Below, piece by piece: positions 1 through 7,443 of a stretch of DNA of 64,000 nt. The notes under the pieces were generated by a model, which was not told the origin of the DNA, made no database searches, and saw nothing but the letters and a program-made list of their open reading frames with translations. Within the stretch, counting starts at the first letter, position 1; each line of letters opens with the position of its first letter. This DNA comes from Mesorhizobium sp. DCY119 (GTDB lineage: Bacteria; Pseudomonadota; Alphaproteobacteria; Rhizobiales; Rhizobiaceae): assembly GCF_003590645.1 (NCBI RefSeq), contig NZ_CP031834.1, positions 1,984,501 to 2,048,500 on the forward strand, written 5' to 3'. Both the position numbers and the translations under genes were made by a program.

Positions 1-151
1 GCCGCTGGCGCTTGTCACCAACGGCTCGCAGGATGCGCTTCTGACGGTTCGGCGTTTTCTCGATGGCGCGCGCGGCGGCATATATATGGAACCGAACGCG
101 GTCGATGCGGCTTTCCAGCCTTATGAAGAAACGGATGTCGTCTTCCGGTGA
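1..151 (+). CDS. C-terminal end of a RES-associated antitoxin (Xre/MbcA/ParS type), partial
   Basis: An open frame enters from the left edge and stops with TGA at 149-151, giving the last 49 residues. The segment begins PLALVTNGSQDALL and contains a second short block around VRRFLDGARGGIY. This resembles the toxin-binding tail (DUF2384/MbcA-type) of antitoxins paired with RES toxins. The stop overlaps the GTG start of the next gene by 4 bp (GTGA), the translational coupling usual for such pairs. The DNA-binding N-terminus lies outside the window, so the family assignment rests on the tail and the neighbour. Confidence 0.6.
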   Translation, partial: PLALVTNGSQDALLTVRRFLDGARGGIYMEPNAVDAAFQPYEETDVVFR

Positions 152-825
152 CGGAGCAGCTTTCGCCCGCGCCGCGCCCGGCGCATCGCCTCATCCCGTC
201 GCAGTTCCCGCCCATCGGCCTGTTCGATACCGTTGCGACGGCGGCGGACCTGACGGCTGTCATGGACCTCGTCGGCTGGACGAACGACCGGCTGGTGGCT
301 GAGCGCATCGGCCGCCTGCCGCAAAGCGAGTGGGTCTATGGTCGGTCGAACGCCAGTATCGTCATGGCGGCTTTCCTGCATGTCCCGCCCACCGGCGCGC
401 GGTTCAACGGGCCTGAGCTGGGCGCGTGGTATGCGGCCGCCGACCTGACCACGGCCGCCGCGGAAGTCGGCCACCATCTGCGCCGCGAGGCCGTCGCGCG
501 GGGCCTAGTGGAACTCAAGCGGAAGTACCGCGCCTATACGGCCAGGCTGGATGGCGAGTATGTCGATATAAGAGGGCTGCAAGCGTCGCTGCCCGCGCTT
601 TATGCGCCCGACAGCTACGCCGCATCCCAGCCATATGGCGAGGCGGTCAGGGTGTCGAAGAGCGACGGCGTCGTCTATGACTCAGTCAGATTGCACCGGG
701 GCATCTGCGCCGCAGCCTACAGGCCGTCGAAGATCGAAGATGTCGTGCAGGCCGACCATTTCGAGATCACGGTGTGGGCCGACCGGCGCACGATCGACGT
801 GAGGAAGCTGAAGTCCCGGAAATAG
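148..825 (+). CDS. RES-domain toxin
   Basis: 225 residues from a GTG that overlaps the upstream antitoxin stop. RES toxins deplete NAD+ through an ADP-ribosyltransferase-like fold and are held inactive by an Xre-type antitoxin. The diagnostic stretch is near residues 81-115: GARFNGPELGAWYAA followed by an Ala/Glu-rich helix (TTAAAEVGHHLRRE). It parallels the family pattern of a glycine-arginine segment, an ALYLA-like strand and a conserved Glu. The length is within the family range (about 150-230). No separate promoter is visible, so it is probably transcribed with the antitoxin. Activity of this copy is not shown. Confidence 0.75.
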   Translation: MTEQLSPAPRPAHRLIPSQFPPIGLFDTVATAADLTAVMDLVGWTNDRLVAERIGRLPQSEWVYGRSNASIVMAAFLHVPPTGARFNGPELGAWYAAADLTTAAAEVGHHLRREAVARGLVELKRKYRAYTARLDGEYVDIRGLQASLPALYAPDSYAASQPYGEAVRVSKSDGVVYDSVRLHRGICAAAYRPSKIEDVVQADHFEITVWADRRTIDVRKLKSRK

Positions 826-897
826 CGCCTGGAAGAGCAGGTTTCAGCCGACCGCAGAATTTTTGCGCCATTTCGGCCAAACTTGAAATTTTTTAAC

Positions 898-914
898 TCT
901 ACAATATTTGTAGA
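898..914. promoter_or_regulatory. TCTA-N9-TAGA operator candidate, perfect 17-bp palindrome
   Basis: TCTACAATATTTGTAGA is a perfect palindrome (arms TCTACAA/TTGTAGA). It lies in an AT-rich gap 43 nt before the ATG at 958. It is the most symmetrical of four TCTA-N9-TAGA sites in the first 15.3 kb. Its size and symmetry fit a dimeric winged-helix regulator such as an Rrf2 protein. The binding protein is inferred only from the neighbourhood. Confidence 0.6.
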
Positions 915-957
915 ATTAGCGAGGCTCGCCTTCTGAATGAGTATCAGGAGGCCTTCG

Positions 958-1149
958 ATGGCACATACAGACACTGTGATGTTTCGCGCTTTGGCCGATC
1001 TTTTGCGGGCCGGCAGGACCGATGCTTTATGCGGTCCTGTGGAAAAACGGAAAAGCCAAACCATTTCAAAGGATGAAGCGGAGAAGAACCGGCTTCCCGA
1101 GCGCGATGAAGGTTTTTATTGGGCCTGGCAGTATCCGGGGCTTTGGTAA
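958..1149 (+). CDS. Small hypothetical protein, 63 aa
   Basis: Begins MAHTDTVMFRALADLL and ends in an aromatic tail, FYWAWQYPGLW. The start was chosen at 958 because a perfect AGGAGG lies at 946-951, with six bases before the ATG; an upstream in-frame ATG at 937 has no such site. It has no signal peptide or membrane segment and a charged middle (KRKSQTISKDEAEKNR). I do not recognise the family. A strong ribosome binding site and the palindrome 43 nt upstream argue that it is expressed, possibly with the sulfur genes further on. Confidence 0.5.
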   Translation: MAHTDTVMFRALADLLRAGRTDALCGPVEKRKSQTISKDEAEKNRLPERDEGFYWAWQYPGLW

Positions 1150-1324
1150 AACCAAAAACTGGTGCTAGGATCGATGTCGATGCAGGCCGTGTGCGAGCCT
1201 GTGTCATTCAGCGCAACATCAGTGCCCGCGGGTTTCATGCCCGCCCGTGTCCACTCGCGTTCCCCAAAAGAGGATGAGTTCAGAAGAAGACTGTCGCAAC
1301 GACCGAAAAAGTGAGGAAACAGAT

Positions 1325-1648
1325 ATGCCGACTTTGCTGCCCCCGCTTCATGAAGGCCATGCCCCATTCATTCTTCATCAGGCTTTCCACGACGCGCTGG
1401 ATGCTTACGAGGACTGGGCGCTCGACGCAGCCGAGCCCTTTGTGGAATTCGACGGCAAAAACGTTGCCGTAAGCGCCGTTTTTGGCCGGATGCGAACCTG
1501 CACCGATATACTGCCCATCCGCACGCTGGACGCCGTTCGCGACGTCGTTGGCGCCGGTTCAGCTCACGAACTGGTCAGCGACCAGATCACCTATGCGCAT
1601 GCCGCACTGCTGCTCCGGGCTCTCTGCGTGGACAGACTCAGAAACTGA
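1325..1648 (+). CDS. Hypothetical protein, 107 aa
   Basis: Begins MPTLLPPLHEGHAPF. The ATG at 1325 follows a GAGGA at 1313-1317 with suitable spacing; longer in-frame versions lack a ribosome binding site. The protein is soluble, rich in Ala, Asp and Leu, and has no recognisable catalytic motif. It sits between two TCTA-N9-TAGA sites and is followed by an AT-rich regulatory gap. Function unknown. The normal codon usage and good start context are the reasons for calling it real. Confidence 0.55.
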   Translation: MPTLLPPLHEGHAPFILHQAFHDALDAYEDWALDAAEPFVEFDGKNVAVSAVFGRMRTCTDILPIRTLDAVRDVVGAGSAHELVSDQITYAHAALLLRALCVDRLRN

Positions 1649-1761
1649 CGGGCGATTCCGCCCGTTTCGCATTTCCCTGATTTTGTAGAATTTCGTTCGC
1701 GAAACTAATGTTTGATAGAAACATGTTCCTCGTTTCGGCGTAAATTTCGCACTCGACAATG

Positions 1762-1778
1762 TCTACAAAAATCATAGA
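1762..1778. promoter_or_regulatory. TCTA-N9-TAGA operator candidate upstream of a 50-aa membrane protein
   Basis: TCTACAAAAATCATAGA, spaced exactly like the palindrome at 898 but with imperfect inner bases. It ends 24 nt before the ATG at 1803. Two loose half-site-like strings (TTGTAGAA at 1684-1691 and TGATAGAA near 1713) lie in the same gap, so more than one dimer could bind. The regulatory role is inference. Confidence 0.5.
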
Positions 1779-1802
1779 CTATCTGTAATTACGGAGGTCG
1801 TG

Positions 1803-1955
1803 ATGTCCCTAATACAGCAATCCGGAACCAAGCGGCTTTCGCTTCGCGGCCCCGTGACGTCCCGCCCGGCCGGCATTCGTGTCGGTCTCGAGACGTTGAT
1901 CTTCGCGCTCGCATTCGGCTTCACCGTTGCCGTCGTGCTCGGGCTGATCCCCTGA
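1803..1955 (+). CDS. Small single-span membrane protein, 50 aa
   Basis: An ATG at 1803 preceded by a strong GGAGG (1793-1797) opens a 50-residue frame ending TGA at 1953-1955. The N-terminal half is basic (KRLSLRGPVTSRPAGIR). The C-terminal half is one hydrophobic helix (LIFALAFGFTVAVVLGLI), so a one-span protein with a cytoplasmic basic tail is likely. It lies directly before the flavin monooxygenase gene and behind a TCTA-N9-TAGA site, so it may be the first gene of that transcript. No family recognised. It is too short for usual gene-calling cut-offs. Confidence 0.6.
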   Translation: MSLIQQSGTKRLSLRGPVTSRPAGIRVGLETLIFALAFGFTVAVVLGLIP

Positions 1956-1972
1956 CGGGAACCAGACAAAAA

Positions 1973-2014
1973 GAGGCCACCCGCGCAAGGGGCGCGGGTT
2001 TAAGAACAGGCCTC
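1973..2014 (+). promoter_or_regulatory. Nested stem-loop in the leader of the LLM monooxygenase gene
   Basis: An outer 6-bp stem (GAGGCC 1973-1978 with GGCCTC 2009-2014) directly abuts an inner 8-bp stem (ACCCGCGC 1979-1986 with GCGCGGGT 1992-1999). The loop is AAGGG and a 9-nt bulge lies on the 3' side only. No uridine run follows, so it does not look like a rho-independent terminator. It starts 18 nt after the small membrane protein and ends 65 nt before the monooxygenase ATG. It could be a regulatory leader, a processing site or an mRNA stabiliser. Confidence 0.45.
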
Positions 2015-2079
2015 ACAGTTAAATCACAACCAGTTTTGCGCCGAAAGGTGCTGCAGGTAAGACGATGGAGGAGAGTGCC

Positions 2080-3042
2080 ATGCATGTCGAATTCACCAGC
2101 CGTACCGAAAGATGGACGGAAGCCGAGGCTGCCCGTTCATCCGATCTGCTCGCCCGCCAGAGCCAGGCGCATCGCCTTGCTCGCGCCGTAGAAGGTGCCG
2201 GGCTTGACCGGCTGCTCATCGCAGACAATCAGGGTCTTGCGGACAACGGCCAGCTTGCTTCTTTCGTTCTGCACAACACCTTCAACCTCGGCGTTGTCGT
2301 GTCCCACAGCGCTGGCGTTCTGGCCCCACAGGTAGCTGCCCAGCAATTCGCCACGCTCGACCAGCTGAGCGGCGGGCGGCTGTCCATCCGCATCGTTGCC
2401 GGCGACACCGGGCTCGATCATGAGGCAAGCCTTGCTCGTACCGACGAATATCTGGTGCTGCTCAAGCGGCTGTGGGCAAACGATAAGCCTTTCGATCACG
2501 AAGGGCCGCATTACAGCCTGAAGGATGCATTCGCCGGCTCCAAGCCGTTCGGCCGCGCGCAGATACCGTTCATCCTTGGCGGGCTTTCCGGCACGGCAAT
2601 CAAGATCGCGGCCAAGCATGCCGATCTGTTCGAACTGCCCGCCGGCACGGTCGCCGAGGCGCGGCAGACCATCTCGCGGGTGCGCGCCGCTGCCGCCTGC
2701 CATGGGCGGTCGGACAAGATCCGCTTCTCCGTGCCCGTCCGGCCGGTGATTGCCGGCACGCGGGCCGAAGCCTGGGCCAAGGCCGACAGGCTCGGCCATG
2801 ACGGCGAAGCGATCCGGCTTGTCGGAACCGCCGAGCAGGTCGCGCTGGCCCTGCTTTCCTATTGCGATCTCGGCGTGCGCGAGTTCGTGCTGCACGGCCT
2901 CGACCAGCCGCACGACCTTGCGACATTCGGCAGGGACGTGGCTGCAATCGTCAAGCGCTCGGTGGCGCGCCAGGAGTCCGAAGCGCCTCAGCCGGAATTC
3001 GGCGAGGCGATCTACCTCCCGTTCCGTAGCCGCGCTTCGTAA
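2080..3042 (+). CDS. LLM-class flavin-dependent monooxygenase (alkanesulfonate monooxygenase-like)
   Basis: 320 residues from the ATG at 2080, chosen because GGAGGAG (2067-2073) precedes it; an ATG at 2065 overlaps that site. The protein has the bacterial luciferase-like layout: an N-terminal EGAGLDRLLIADN segment, an APQVAAQQFATLDQLSGGR helix, then the strand RIVAGD. SsuD-type relatives use reduced FMN and O2 to release sulfite from organosulfonates. The sulfate importers and Rrf2 regulator nearby fit a sulfur-scavenging role, but no reductase or substrate is identifiable here. It is convergent with the DUF5996 gene. Confidence 0.75.
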   Translation: MHVEFTSRTERWTEAEAARSSDLLARQSQAHRLARAVEGAGLDRLLIADNQGLADNGQLASFVLHNTFNLGVVVSHSAGVLAPQVAAQQFATLDQLSGGRLSIRIVAGDTGLDHEASLARTDEYLVLLKRLWANDKPFDHEGPHYSLKDAFAGSKPFGRAQIPFILGGLSGTAIKIAAKHADLFELPAGTVAEARQTISRVRAAAACHGRSDKIRFSVPVRPVIAGTRAEAWAKADRLGHDGEAIRLVGTAEQVALALLSYCDLGVREFVLHGLDQPHDLATFGRDVAAIVKRSVARQESEAPQPEFGEAIYLPFRSRAS

Positions 3043-3068
3043 GCGAGGTCAGAAGCGAGGCTTCGGCC

Positions 3069-4004
3069 CTATAAGGGCCGGGGCCTGCGCGGCTCGCCGA
3101 TGGAACATTCGAGAGCAGCTACGTCCCATCCAGCCGACCCGGCCGCCGCGCGGTAAGTGCTTTCCAGGAAAGCCAGAAGTGCTGCCTCGGGGTCTGCTGC
3201 CTGGCGAACCGCATCGTAAGGCAGCAGGAATTCGCCGAGCGTTTTGTCGAAATAGGCGGCCTCGGGGGTCACCTGTGCATCGGCAAATCCTGCCGGCGCC
3301 GGATAGGCATAGGAATAGAACGCCGGAAAATCGACACTCCCGCCGCCCGGCCAGAAGCCCGCCGAAGAAACCTCGTGGCTGTAGGCTTCGCGGGTAACGT
3401 CGTCGGGCAATGCCGGTATGCCGCCGGGGTGCAGGGGCGCACGCCTGCCGGAAAAGCGCGTCACGGCGAGATCGAAACTTCCCCAGAAGAGATGAACCGG
3501 GCTGACCTTGCCGAGATAGGCGGTGCGAAATGTCTGGAACACGCCCGACACCGAGACCAGGGCCCTGAAAAAGCGGGTGACAGCTTCGGCATCGTAAGGA
3601 CGCTCCGCCCGGTCCTCAGCGAAGGGCAGGGCATTGGGGATTTCGTTCGGCGCGCCGTGCAGTTCGGGTGTTCCTCCGAGCGAGCGGACAAGCTCCAGGA
3701 ATTGCCCGTGGAAGGCTGCGACGGACATCGGCCCGAGCGCGAAACTCGCCTTGCGCCCGTCAGTGCAAGCTCCGACCAGCTGGTGGTCGATGAGATCGAA
3801 GCTCACCTCGATGCCGCCGGACAGGTCAGGCACCAGTCCGGTGGTGAGGCCGCGGGCATTCGGATAGAGCGTGGCGTGCCACGAATGGTTGACCCATGGT
3901 GTCCGGGCGAGCCGATATTTGCCGACGATCTGCGTGTAAAGATGAAGCGCGGCGCATGTGTCGCGCCACGGAAGGTAGGGTATTTCGGGCCAGCCTGCGT
4001 GCAT
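3069..4004 (-). CDS. DUF5996 family protein
   Basis: 311 residues beginning MHAGWPEIPYLPWRDTC. The LYTQIVGKYRLARTPWVNH block near residues 22-40 and the central GGIEVSFDLIDHQL are typical of the DUF5996 family, whose biochemical role is unknown. There are many aromatic and histidine residues but no nucleotide-binding loop, signal peptide or membrane helix. It ends 27 bp from the convergent monooxygenase gene. It lies about 90 bp downstream of the FAD-binding protein on the same strand and may be co-transcribed with it. Confidence 0.65.
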   Translation of the reverse strand: MHAGWPEIPYLPWRDTCAALHLYTQIVGKYRLARTPWVNHSWHATLYPNARGLTTGLVPDLSGGIEVSFDLIDHQLVGACTDGRKASFALGPMSVAAFHGQFLELVRSLGGTPELHGAPNEIPNALPFAEDRAERPYDAEAVTRFFRALVSVSGVFQTFRTAYLGKVSPVHLFWGSFDLAVTRFSGRRAPLHPGGIPALPDDVTREAYSHEVSSAGFWPGGGSVDFPAFYSYAYPAPAGFADAQVTPEAAYFDKTLGEFLLPYDAVRQAADPEAALLAFLESTYRAAAGSAGWDVAALECSIGEPRRPRPL

Positions 4005-4097
4005 GAGCCGGTCTCCTTCGCCGTTTCAAATCGAAACTGGACGGGATTGTCCGGCATGTCCATCCCAGCCCGGCTGAAGTGCGAGCGGATACGAGGT

Positions 4098-5459
4098 TCA
4101 GGCCACCTTCTCCGTCAGGCGCCTAGCAAGCGCCGAACACTGCGTGCGGATGTCGGGGATGGCCTCGATCTCGAAGAAGGTGCCGCGCGTCAGCGGGCCA
4201 ATGGCGAACAGGCGCGTGGAAGCGGCACCTTCCGCATTGACGATGGCGCAGCCCGGCGTGACATCGAGACCGATGCGCAGCGGGTCGGGCCGGGCGAGGC
4301 CACGCTCGATCAGCGAACGCACGATCGGATTTGATCCCGTCGACAGGTCGGTGGTGATGCCGGTGCAATCGTAGATCCGCGCTACGTTCAGCGTCACGGC
4401 TTCCTGCTTGTGGCGCGGGCGAATGGTGGCAGCAAAGCCGTTGCCGTCCTTGCGCACACTTTCCAGCTTGCCGGCGAGCAATTCCAGATCACCCGCCGCC
4501 AGCGCGCGCGAAACCCGCTCATGCAGGGCAGGCGGCATGCGGTGGCGATGAATATCCCACCAGGCGCGCGTGTGCTCGATGAAACGCCGCTTCGCGCCGG
4601 AAGGCCAGCTTTGCCAGATGCGCTGGTTGAATGGCCTGATGCCATCGACGACATCGCGCCAGTTGCCGCCGGCGTCTTCGGTTTCGCGCACGAGCTGGCG
4701 GAACCAGCGTATGAAATAGGAAAGGTCGGTGCCGAGCGGCACGTCGGCGGCGTCCAGCCTAATCGGTTTGCCGCGGCGATGGATGGCCGGCAGCAGCCCG
4801 CGCCGGGAGAGCGCGACGATCTTGCCGCTGTGTCCCCGGTTTTCCAGCGACAGCCAGAGATCGATCATGCTCAAGCCCGTTCCCAGAACCAGAACGGGTG
4901 CGTCGGCCGGCAGAGGCGTATCTTCTGAGGAGCCTGGCCGAATGGCGCCGCGATGGTCCGGCGGCGCCTGCTCCTCATGGCCGACGGCCAGCACGGCGAT
5001 GTGGCCGACAAGGCTCGTTCCATTGGCAAGCTTCACCTCGACGCCGGAAGGCGTCGTCGTCACCGACTGGCAGGCTTCGTTCAGCGTGTGCAGCCTTCCG
5101 GTGCCTTTTTCCTGCTCGGTGAGCCGGTCGAGAATCTCGCGAAGATATTCGCCGTAGAGGCTGCGCGGCACGTAGATCTGCGGATTGTCCGGCTCGGCCA
5201 GCCCGCGCTCGACCAGCCAGCGGAAGAAATGCTCGGGATCGTCGGCATAGGCGCTCATGCCGAACGCGCTCACGTTCAGCACATGGTCGGGCAGGTTGGT
5301 GGAATAGGCGACGCCTTGGCCGAAGGTGTTGCGTTTTTCGATCAGCGTGACGCGGATGTCGGCATCGGGATCGCGCAACAGATGCGCCGCGAGCACGACG
5401 CCGCTGGCGCCGCCGCCGATGATGAGGATGGATTGTCTGCCGGTTGCGCGCTCAGCCAT
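4098..5459 (-). CDS. FAD/NAD(P)-binding protein
   Basis: 453 residues. The N-terminal dinucleotide-binding fold shows GGGASGVVLAAHLL near residue 16. It is followed by RNTFGQGVAYST and the block LNVSAFGMSAYADDPEHFFRWL, characteristic of the NAD_binding_9 family of single-component flavoproteins. A second glycine-rich strand (VLVLGTGLSMIDLWLSL) near the middle is the likely NAD(P)H site. Substrates in this family are mostly unknown. The gene follows the Rrf2 regulator by 36 bp on the same strand, so the two probably form an operon in the sulfur block. An N-hydroxylating or sulfur-oxidising role is possible but not shown. Confidence 0.7.
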   Translation of the reverse strand: MAERATGRQSILIIGGGASGVVLAAHLLRDPDADIRVTLIEKRNTFGQGVAYSTNLPDHVLNVSAFGMSAYADDPEHFFRWLVERGLAEPDNPQIYVPRSLYGEYLREILDRLTEQEKGTGRLHTLNEACQSVTTTPSGVEVKLANGTSLVGHIAVLAVGHEEQAPPDHRGAIRPGSSEDTPLPADAPVLVLGTGLSMIDLWLSLENRGHSGKIVALSRRGLLPAIHRRGKPIRLDAADVPLGTDLSYFIRWFRQLVRETEDAGGNWRDVVDGIRPFNQRIWQSWPSGAKRRFIEHTRAWWDIHRHRMPPALHERVSRALAAGDLELLAGKLESVRKDGNGFAATIRPRHKQEAVTLNVARIYDCTGITTDLSTGSNPIVRSLIERGLARPDPLRIGLDVTPGCAIVNAEGAASTRLFAIGPLTRGTFFEIEAIPDIRTQCSALARRLTEKVA

Positions 5460-5495
5460 GAGATGGCCTCCGCCCCGTCAGAATATCAGGGCATG

Positions 5496-5945
5496 TCAGA
5501 TGTGGTACTTGATGTCCTGTAGCACGTCGTCGTTGTCGGCGTCGCGCATGGCAGCCAGGCTGCGATTGTCCAGCACGTCGGCGATCGCCTGACGCACTTC
5601 GAGCATCATGTGCCGGACTTGGCATGTCGCCTCGTCACAGTCTTCGCAGCGCTGATACTGGGTGCGGCTGGCGCATGGGATCGGGGCCAGCGGGCCGTCG
5701 AGAACGCGCACGACATGGCCGATCTTGATCTCGGCCGCCGGCCGGGCGAGGCGATAGCCACCATCCTTGCCCTTACGGCTCTGGACGAAACCGGCATTGC
5801 GCAATTCGCCGAGAATGGCGTCGAGGAATTTCTTCGGGATATTGTTGGCAACCGCGATGTCGTTGACGAACGCCAACTGGCCGACAGGCATGCCTGAAAG
5901 ATGCACGAGGGCCTTGAGGCCGTATTTGCCTTTTTTAGTGAGCAT
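5496..5945 (-). CDS. Rrf2 family transcriptional regulator with a four-cysteine loop
   Basis: 149 residues. The winged helix (MLTKKGKYGLKALVHL at the start; KGKDGGYRLARPAAEI as the wing near 58-73) is typical of Rrf2 proteins such as IscR, CymR, NsrR and RirA. The C-terminal half carries Cys91, Cys100, Cys103 and Cys108 (CASRTQYQRCEDCDEATC), a plausible site for an iron-sulfur cluster or thiol sensing. It is the only DNA-binding regulator in the 2-15 kb sulfur block, which makes it the first candidate to bind the TCTA-N9-TAGA sites. It is upstream of and probably co-transcribed with the FAD protein. Confidence 0.85.
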   Translation of the reverse strand: MLTKKGKYGLKALVHLSGMPVGQLAFVNDIAVANNIPKKFLDAILGELRNAGFVQSRKGKDGGYRLARPAAEIKIGHVVRVLDGPLAPIPCASRTQYQRCEDCDEATCQVRHMMLEVRQAIADVLDNRSLAAMRDADNDDVLQDIKYHI

Positions 5946-6096
5946 GCCCGCAACATTTCATCAGAAGTTCGCCTAAGCCTGTGGCGATCGTTTGTGTGCA
6001 AATCATGGCGGATAGCCCCCGCGTCGCTGCACCACCCAGACTTAAAATCGAGCGACATGATAAACAAGCTCAAACTCGTTGATTTTTGATGACTTT

Positions 6097-6249
6097 TCAG
6101 GCTGCTGTGGCCGATTTGATGCAATTTTCGCCGTGTTTAGCCCCGCTGGCACGCATTGCGGCCAAAAGATTGGCAAGTTGCCGGGCCGCGAGCTCGATCC
6201 CGACGAGCAAACCCGAATCGACCGAATGCGGGTAGAAAAGTTTCGTCAC
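6097..6249 (-). CDS. Small hypothetical protein, 50 aa, GTG start
   Basis: On the minus strand a GTG at 6249-6247 follows GAGGAG (complement of 6258-6263) by 8 nt and opens 50 codons to a TGA at 6097-6099. The protein begins MTKLFYPHSVDSGLLVG. It has an amphipathic Ala/Leu helix (IELAARQLANLLAAMRA) and a single Cys near the C-terminus. No family recognised. A TCTA-N9-TAGA site ends 23 nt before the start, matching the arrangement of the 50-residue protein at 1803. The stop is about 150 bp before the Rrf2 gene, which may lie on the same transcript. Confidence 0.55.
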   Translation of the reverse strand: MTKLFYPHSVDSGLLVGIELAARQLANLLAAMRASGAKHGENCIKSATAA

Positions 6250-6272
6250 GGCGGCCACTCCTCGAAGATAAT

Positions 6273-6289
6273 TCTACAAGAGTAGTAGA
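6273..6289. promoter_or_regulatory. TCTA-N9-TAGA operator candidate upstream of the 50-aa protein and the Rrf2 gene
   Basis: TCTACAAGAGTAGTAGA, inner arms partly symmetrical (TCTAC/GTAGA). It lies 23 nt before the GTG of the small gene on the minus strand and about 330 bp before the Rrf2 start. It is close enough to cover a promoter for both, which would make the regulator autoregulatory. Function inferred from spacing and recurrence. Confidence 0.5.
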
Positions 6290-6420
6290 CATTCGGCTGC
6301 TTGGCTTGGAACGACATTGCGCTCCGATCTTATCATCAGCATGAATATGCCAAGAGTGGCGGCAACTCGGGAATATTGACCGCCGATCGCACAAACCGCC
6401 GAAAGATGCGATCGCGGGCG

Positions 6421-7443
6421 TTACCCCGCAGCAAAAATGCGGCCGCGCCGGACTGTGACAAAGCCTTCATCGCCGGCCTTGGCCTGGATTTCGGGCGCAA
6501 CATCGAGTTCCAGCGTCTCGCCCTGGTCAGTCGCGGCCAGCAGACGCCGGCCGTCGGGGCGGTCGATGACGCGCAGGATTTTTGCCGGCACGCCGTCGCC
6601 ATTTTCCGTCCAGTCGAGATCGCTGGGGCGCACGAATATCTCCGCCTTGCCGTCTGCCACGCCGGGCGCGGGCAGGGCGGCATTTCCGACCACTGCGCGT
6701 CCGCCGGACACATTTGCCGGCAGGCGGTTGGTGTCGCCGAGAAAACCCATGACGAAGGGCGAATTGGGCTCGCGGCAGACTTCTTCCGGCGTGCCCTGCT
6801 GGACGATCTTGCCGTCCTTCAGGATGACGACGCGGTCGGCGAGGTCGAGCGCTTCTTCCTGATCGTGGGTGACGAACAGCGTGGTAATGGCGAGTTCCTC
6901 GTGGATTTCGCGCAGCCAGCGGCGCAGGTCGCGGCGCACATTGGCGTCGAGCGCGCCGAAGGGCTCGTCGAGCAGCAGAACTTTCGGATCGACGGCGAGC
7001 GCGCGGGCAAGCGCGACGCGCTGGCGCTGGCCGCCGGAAATCTGGCCGGGAAAGCGCTCGCCGAGGCCATCGAGCTTCACCAGCCGCAGGAGATCGGCGA
7101 CGCGGGCGGTGATCTCGGCCTTCGAGCGCTTCACCTTGGAAACCTTCATGCCGAAAGCGACGTTTTCGGCCACCGTCATATGCGGGAACAGCGCGTAGTG
7201 CTGGAAAACAAAACCGACGCCGCGGTCGCGAACCGGAATGTCGGTGGCGTCCTCGTCGCCGAAATAGATCTTGCCGCCATCGGCATATTCGAGGCCGGCG
7301 ACCATGCGCAGGATGGTGGTCTTGCCCGAGCCGGAGGGTCCGAGCAGCGCTACCAGTTCGCCGCTTTCGATTTCCAGCGAAACGCCATGCACGGCGCGGA
7401 AGGTGTCGAAAGTTTTTACGACGGTGTCGAGGCGGATTTTCAC
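6421..7443 (-). CDS. cysA: Sulfate/thiosulfate import ATP-binding protein CysA (copy 1)
   Basis: 340 residues from a GTG at 7443 that overlaps the cysW stop by 4 bp. The ATPase of a sulfate/thiosulfate importer, it powers CysT-CysW. Walker A is GPSGSGKTT (35-43), the signature is ISGGQRQR, and Walker B is [12 protein letters not shown] followed by [13 protein letters not shown]. The C-terminal third is a TOBE-like regulatory domain (AEIFVRPSDLDW). It is the last gene of the sbp-cysT-cysW-cysA operon. A longer in-frame reading into cysW has no start signal. The paralogue at 11283-12326 has the same domain order. Confidence 0.92.
   Translation of the reverse strand: MKIRLDTVVKTFDTFRAVHGVSLEIESGELVALLGPSGSGKTTILRMVAGLEYADGGKIYFGDEDATDIPVRDRGVGFVFQHYALFPHMTVAENVAFGMKVSKVKRSKAEITARVADLLRLVKLDGLGERFPGQISGGQRQRVALARALAVDPKVLLLDEPFGALDANVRRDLRRWLREIHEELAITTLFVTHDQEEALDLADRVVILKDGKIVQQGTPEEVCREPNSPFVMGFLGDTNRLPANVSGGRAVVGNAALPAPGVADGKAEIFVRPSDLDWTENGDGVPAKILRVIDRPDGRRLLAATDQGETLELDVAPEIQAKAGDEGFVTVRRGRIFAAG

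Noticed and set aside
1973-2014. Rho-independent terminator after the 50-aa membrane protein gene
   Set aside because: There is no T run after either stem, and the bulged nested form is atypical for a terminator.
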